Assembly (NCBI GenBank): GCA_022826485.1
Contig: JAJDUU010000047.1
Coordinates: 45,070-109,069, forward strand
From: Chloroflexota bacterium
Lineage (GTDB): Bacteria > Chloroflexota > UBA11872
Length of the DNA stretch: 64,000 nt
Direction: 5' to 3'
The translations under genes and the position numbers were made by a program. The notes below the pieces were generated by a model. The model was not told the origin of the DNA. It saw only the letters and a program-made list of their open reading frames with translations, and did no database searches. Below, piece after piece: positions 60,704-64,000 of this stretch. Every line of letters begins with the position of its first letter. Within the stretch, counting starts at the first letter, position 1.

Positions 60704-61888
60704 ATGGCGACCCAAGCCGACGGCGACCGTGTGGCCACCCCCGACATCGGCGTCGGCGTGGTCGGCACCGGCTTCATGTGCCAGGCGCATGTGAATGCTT
60801 ATCGAACGCTGCCCTATATGGCCTATCCGCCGCCGGCGCGGCCCACGCTTCGGGCTGTCGCGGGGCGGAGGATCGCCGCCGCCGAGGCGGCCGCCGGGCG
60901 CTATGGCTTCGAGACGGCCCACGCCGACTGGCGCGAGATGCTCGCCGATCCGGCGGTCGAGCTAGTCGACAACTGTGGGCCCAACAACATCCACGCCGAG
61001 GTGAGCATCGCCGCTCTGGACGCGGGCAAGCACGTGCTGTGCGAGAAGCCGCTGGGCCGCCATGCGGCGGAGTCGCGGCGGATGCTGGAGGCGGCGCGGC
61101 GCGCTGATGGCAAGCACATGGTGGCGTTCAACTACCGCTTCGTTCCCGCCGTACGCAAGGCGCGGCACCTGCTGGAGCAGGGCGCGCTTGGGAAGATCCA
61201 CCACTTCCGCGCGCGCTACTGCCAGGACTGGCTGGCGGACCCGGAGTTTCCGCGGGTGTGGCGGCTGCGGAAGGCGCTCTCCGGCAGCGGCGTCCTGGGC
61301 GATCTGGGCTCGCACATCGTGGACCTGGCGCGGTTTCTGGTCGGCGAGCCGACCGTGGTGAACGCGCGGCTCAAGACGTTCGTGTCGGAACGGCCGCTGG
61401 CCGAGGATTCCGCGGAGCGAGGCCCGGTGGACGTGGACGACGCCTTCGTCGCGCTGGTCGAGTTCGACAACGGCGCCATCGGCACCCTCGAAGCCACGCG
61501 ATTCGCCGTGGGCCACCGCAACGCCAACATCTTCGAGATCAACGGCTCGAAGGGCTCGCTCCGGTTCAATCTGGAACGACTCAACGAGCTCGACGTACAC
61601 CTGCGACCGGACCCGTCGAACCCGCAGCCGGGATTCCGCAGCGAGCTGATCACGGAGCCCGGCGACCCATTCATCGAGTGGTGGTGGCCGGTGGGCCATA
61701 TCATCGGCTGGGAGCACACCTTCGTGCATGAGATTCATCACTTGCTCAACGCCTTGGCGAACGACACCGACGTGGCGCCCTATGGCGCGACGTTCGAGGA
61801 CGGCTGGCGCTGCGACGTGATTCTCGAAGCCATCACCAGGTCCGCCGCCGAAGGCGGAGCCCCCATCGACATCGAGTACGCCCCATGA
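60704..61888 (+). CDS. Gfo/Idh/MocA-family oxidoreductase (inositol dehydrogenase-like)
   Basis: The 394-residue product is an NAD(P)-dependent dehydrogenase. The Rossmann motif is IGVGVVGTGFMCQAHVNAYR, the EKP motif is intact in VLCEKPLGRHA, and NYRFVPAVRKARHLLEQGALG leads to the C-terminal sheet domain with LGDLGSHIVDLARFLVG. Length and motif order fit myo-inositol or related sugar dehydrogenases. ATG 60704 has GAAGG at 7 bases; ATG 60686 and TTG 60668 are alternatives. Its stop overlaps the next gene start by 4 bases, so all three genes here form one operon. Confidence 0.93.
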   Translation: MATQADGDRVATPDIGVGVVGTGFMCQAHVNAYRTLPYMAYPPPARPTLRAVAGRRIAAAEAAAGRYGFETAHADWREMLADPAVELVDNCGPNNIHAEVSIAALDAGKHVLCEKPLGRHAAESRRMLEAARRADGKHMVAFNYRFVPAVRKARHLLEQGALGKIHHFRARYCQDWLADPEFPRVWRLRKALSGSGVLGDLGSHIVDLARFLVGEPTVVNARLKTFVSERPLAEDSAERGPVDVDDAFVALVEFDNGAIGTLEATRFAVGHRNANIFEINGSKGSLRFNLERLNELDVHLRPDPSNPQPGFRSELITEPGDPFIEWWWPVGHIIGWEHTFVHEIHHLLNALANDTDVAPYGATFEDGWRCDVILEAITRSAAEGGAPIDIEYAP

Positions 61889-62856
61889 GAATCGGCGTGG
61901 TGACGGTCTTGCTGCGCGATCTGCCGCTGACCGAGGCCCTGGACTACCTGGCCTCGATTGGTGTGCAGGACCTGGAGATCGGCTGCGGGGCCTATCCCGG
62001 CAACGAGCACTGCAACGCGGCGGAGCTGTTGGCCAGCGACGAGAAGCGGGAGGAGTTTCAAGAAGCCATCGCCTCGCGGGGGCTCAAGCTGAGCGCGCTG
62101 GCCATGCACGGCAATCCGCTGCATCCCAACGCTGAGCTGGCCGAACGGCATATCGCCGAGGAGCGCGACGCGATTCGGCTGGCCGAGAAGCTGGGGGTGG
62201 AGACCGTGGTCGGCTTCTCCGGGTGTCCCGGCGACCACGAGGGCGCGAAGTATCCCAACTGGGTCACCAATGCCTGGCCACCCGACTTTCCGGCGATTCT
62301 GGAGTGGCAGTGGGAAACCAAGGTGATTCCCTATTGGCGGGAGTCGGCTGCGTTCGCCCGCGACCACGGCATCCACAAGATCGCGCTGGAGATGCACCCG
62401 GGATTCGTGGTCTACAACACCGAGACGCTCATGCGGCTGCGCGACGCCGTGGGGCCTGAGATCGGCGCCAACCTGGATCCGAGCCACCTCTTCTGGCAGG
62501 GCATCGACGTGCCGGAGGCGATTCTCGACATTGGTCGCGCCGGTGCGCTGCATCACTTCCACGCCAAGGACACTCGCATCGAACCCACCATCGCGCGGAA
62601 GCACGGCGTGCTGGACACCAAGTCCCTGGCCGACACGTCGGAGCGCGCGTGGATTTTCCGAACCGTCGGCTATGGACACGGGGCCGACGTGTGGCGGGAC
62701 ATCGTGACTGCGCTGCGCACGGTGAACTATGACGGGCCGCTGAGCATCGAGCACGAGGACGCGCTGATGTCGCCGCGGGAGGGCCTGGAGAAGGCGGTGC
62801 GGTTCCTGCGCGAGATCATCATCGAGCAGCCCACCAGCGACGCGTACTGGGCCTGA
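61885..62856 (+). CDS. Sugar phosphate isomerase/epimerase (TIM-barrel, AP-endonuclease-2 type)
   Basis: The 323-residue product is a xylose-isomerase-like TIM barrel enzyme. Features are RIGVVTVLLRDLPLTEALDYLASIG, AMHGNPLHPNAELAERH, the metal-binding HKIALEMHPGFVVYNTETLM and NLDPSHLFWQGID, then HFHAKDTRIE (His and Asp ligands). It probably isomerises or epimerises a keto sugar made by the preceding dehydrogenase. It overlaps both neighbours: 4 bases upstream (ATGA) and 1 base downstream (TGATG). Confidence 0.94.
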   Translation: MRIGVVTVLLRDLPLTEALDYLASIGVQDLEIGCGAYPGNEHCNAAELLASDEKREEFQEAIASRGLKLSALAMHGNPLHPNAELAERHIAEERDAIRLAEKLGVETVVGFSGCPGDHEGAKYPNWVTNAWPPDFPAILEWQWETKVIPYWRESAAFARDHGIHKIALEMHPGFVVYNTETLMRLRDAVGPEIGANLDPSHLFWQGIDVPEAILDIGRAGALHHFHAKDTRIEPTIARKHGVLDTKSLADTSERAWIFRTVGYGHGADVWRDIVTALRTVNYDGPLSIEHEDALMSPREGLEKAVRFLREIIIEQPTSDAYWA

Positions 62857-63656
62857 TGGTGATGCTCGCGGCGGCGCTCTACACGATCCGGCGTCAGGCG
62901 ACGTCGGCTACCGAATTCGCCGCCGGACTGCGGCGGCTGCGGGATATCGGCTATCTCGGCGTCGAGGTGGCCGGGGTGCCGTTGCTGGAAGGCCCGGAGC
63001 CGGTGATATCCCCACGCGAGACCAAGCGCATGCTGGACGACGCCGGGTTGACCTGCGTCGGCGCCCACGCGCGGTGGCGCGAGATCCGCGACGACACGTC
63101 GGCGGTTGTCGATCGGCTGCATGAGCTCGATTGCTCCATGATCAGCATTCCGGCCTTCGTCGATGAGTTCGATCGCTTCGAGCCCGCGAGCTACGAGGCA
63201 TTCGCCGGCGAGGCGGCGATGGTGATGCAAATCCTCGGCGAGCATGGCGTTCGGCTGGGCTACCACCATCACGCGCACGAGTTCCTGCGCTTCGGCGCCG
63301 ACCGACTGACGATGTTCGACGTGCTGATTGACGAGCCGAGCCTGGCGCTGGAGATCGACGTCTATTGGGCGGCGTTTGCCGGCGTGGACCCCGCGGGGTT
63401 GATCGAGCGGCTGCCGGGGCGGGTGCCGCTGCTGCACTGCAAGGACCTGGAGATGATTCGCGACCAGGAGGCCGGCGCGCGTCCGTTCTACGCGCCGGTC
63501 GGCGAGGGCAACCTGGACTGGGAGCGCATTCTGGCCGCCAGCGTTGCTGCCGGGACCGAGGCCTGGGTCGTCGAGCAGGACGACTGCCTGCGTGACCCGT
63601 TCGATTGCCTGCGATCCAGCTTCGAGTTTCTGCGCGCGCGGGTTCCAACTCCTTGA
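62856..63656 (+). CDS. Sugar phosphate isomerase/epimerase, second copy
   Basis: The 266-residue product is another xylose-isomerase-like TIM barrel enzyme. It has LAAALYTIRRQATSATEFAAGLRRLRDIGYLGVEVAG at the start, LGYHHHAHEFLRF (His ligands) and LALEIDVYWAAFAGVDP, and ends with LLHCKDLEM and VEQDDCLRDPF. It is shorter than and clearly diverged from its neighbour, so the two enzymes probably perform different steps. The stop-start join TGATG (1-base overlap) shows translational coupling. Confidence 0.93.
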   Translation: MVMLAAALYTIRRQATSATEFAAGLRRLRDIGYLGVEVAGVPLLEGPEPVISPRETKRMLDDAGLTCVGAHARWREIRDDTSAVVDRLHELDCSMISIPAFVDEFDRFEPASYEAFAGEAAMVMQILGEHGVRLGYHHHAHEFLRFGADRLTMFDVLIDEPSLALEIDVYWAAFAGVDPAGLIERLPGRVPLLHCKDLEMIRDQEAGARPFYAPVGEGNLDWERILAASVAAGTEAWVVEQDDCLRDPFDCLRSSFEFLRARVPTP

Positions 63657-64000
63657 TCTCGATGAATTGCTTGCACGACCAGGGAAGGGCGGTTCGCGAA
63701 CCGCCCCTACGTGAGACGGGCTCACCAGGAACGGTTGGCCATCGCGACCGGAAGAGGCCGGTTTGAAACCGGTCCTTACGTGGGAGGCAGAAAAGGGCGG
63801 CTCCAGGTTGGTTGCCGGCGAGGGTGGTTCGACACGGGCCACCGACGGACTCTGGCCCGGCCACTTCGACAAACCTCAGGACAGGCTCAACAGGAACGGG
63901 GGGAGGTTGGGAGCATTTGGCCAGACTGGGTTGCCGGGGGTGGCTTGGGTGCGGGTTTGGTGGTTGGGTGCTGCTGGGTCCCGGCTGAGGACGCCGGGAT
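63657..64000. repeat. Intergenic repeat region at window edge
   Basis: No gene is visible. A perfect 20-base palindrome GGGCGGTTCGCGAACCGCCC lies at 63687-63706, and a second inverted repeat (CCGGTTT-G-AAACCGG) at 63758-63772. Both are followed by a CYTACGTGRGA sequence, so they are copies of one element. A further unit with ACTTCGACAAACCTCAGGACAGGCTCA near 63862-63895 is related to the element at 5.3 kb. A G/T-rich stretch fills the end. Confidence 0.7.

Overview
This 64 kb window is GC-rich bacterial chromosome. The organism is probably a member of the Chloroflexota (marine or sponge-associated SAR202/Dehalococcoidia-like lineages are the best guess). The reasons are long Pro-Thr linkers in lipoproteins with TolB-like propellers, many Gfo/Idh/MocA, PhyH and sugar-isomerase genes, short dispersed hairpin repeats of the ATTCCGGC-N4-GCCGGAAT kind, and a tRNA without an encoded CCA. 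This is inference from gene content; no rRNA is present to confirm it.

Layout. (1) 0.2-8.1 kb, minus strand: a complete type I restriction-modification operon (hsdM, hsdS, hsdR) with a HicA-HicB toxin-antitoxin pair and a small Cys/His-rich protein inserted between hsdM and hsdS. (2) 8.2-24.3 kb: mostly housekeeping and envelope genes: pyruvate phosphate dikinase, an MFS exporter, a tightly overlapping DUF1992/GT9/WecG/ribokinase operon, folC, an ErpA/HesB-type Fe-S carrier, an aldolase-dehydrogenase fusion, a CinA N-terminal-domain protein, a methyltransferase, and an LCP cell-wall ligase whose stop codon lies in a small inverted-repeat element. (3) 23.3-33.8 kb: an oxidoreductase/PhyH pair, an MNT-HEPN toxin-antitoxin pair, an Ldh-type dehydrogenase, two surface lipoproteins with TolB-like propellers (one fused to 13 plant-type leucine-rich repeats), an MFS carrier, SixA and a MOSC protein.

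(4) 33.9-47.9 kb: a defence-like island starting at a tRNA-Leu(GAG) gene. It holds an EEP-family nuclease, a three-gene minus-strand operon (DUF6361 protein, phospholipase-D-family nuclease, SNF2-like helicase) and, divergently, a TM0106-type RecB-like nuclease/SF1 helicase. These are followed by an ADP-ribosylglycohydrolase and two PD-(D/E)XK-type nuclease candidates. The DUF6361/PLD/helicase operon with its divergent partner is the best candidate for a little-described system.

(5) 47.9-64 kb: catabolic genes. These include a hydroxyacid dehydrogenase, an amidohydrolase, a GNAT acetyltransferase and PhyH, then a DMGDH-like flavoprotein next to a DmdA/GcvT-like methyltransferase, which suggests one-carbon demethylation to tetrahydrofolate. 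After these come a cyclophilin lipoprotein, a membrane protein, two cytochrome c lipoproteins behind an AT-rich islet, a decayed ABC substrate-binding gene and a DUF4268 protein. A final three-gene Gfo/Idh plus double sugar-isomerase operon resembles inositol or sugar catabolism.

Start codons were moved inward from the ORF-track starts where a Shine-Dalgarno, a 4-base stop/start overlap or family alignment supported it. Functions come from motif recognition by eye; no database search was run.
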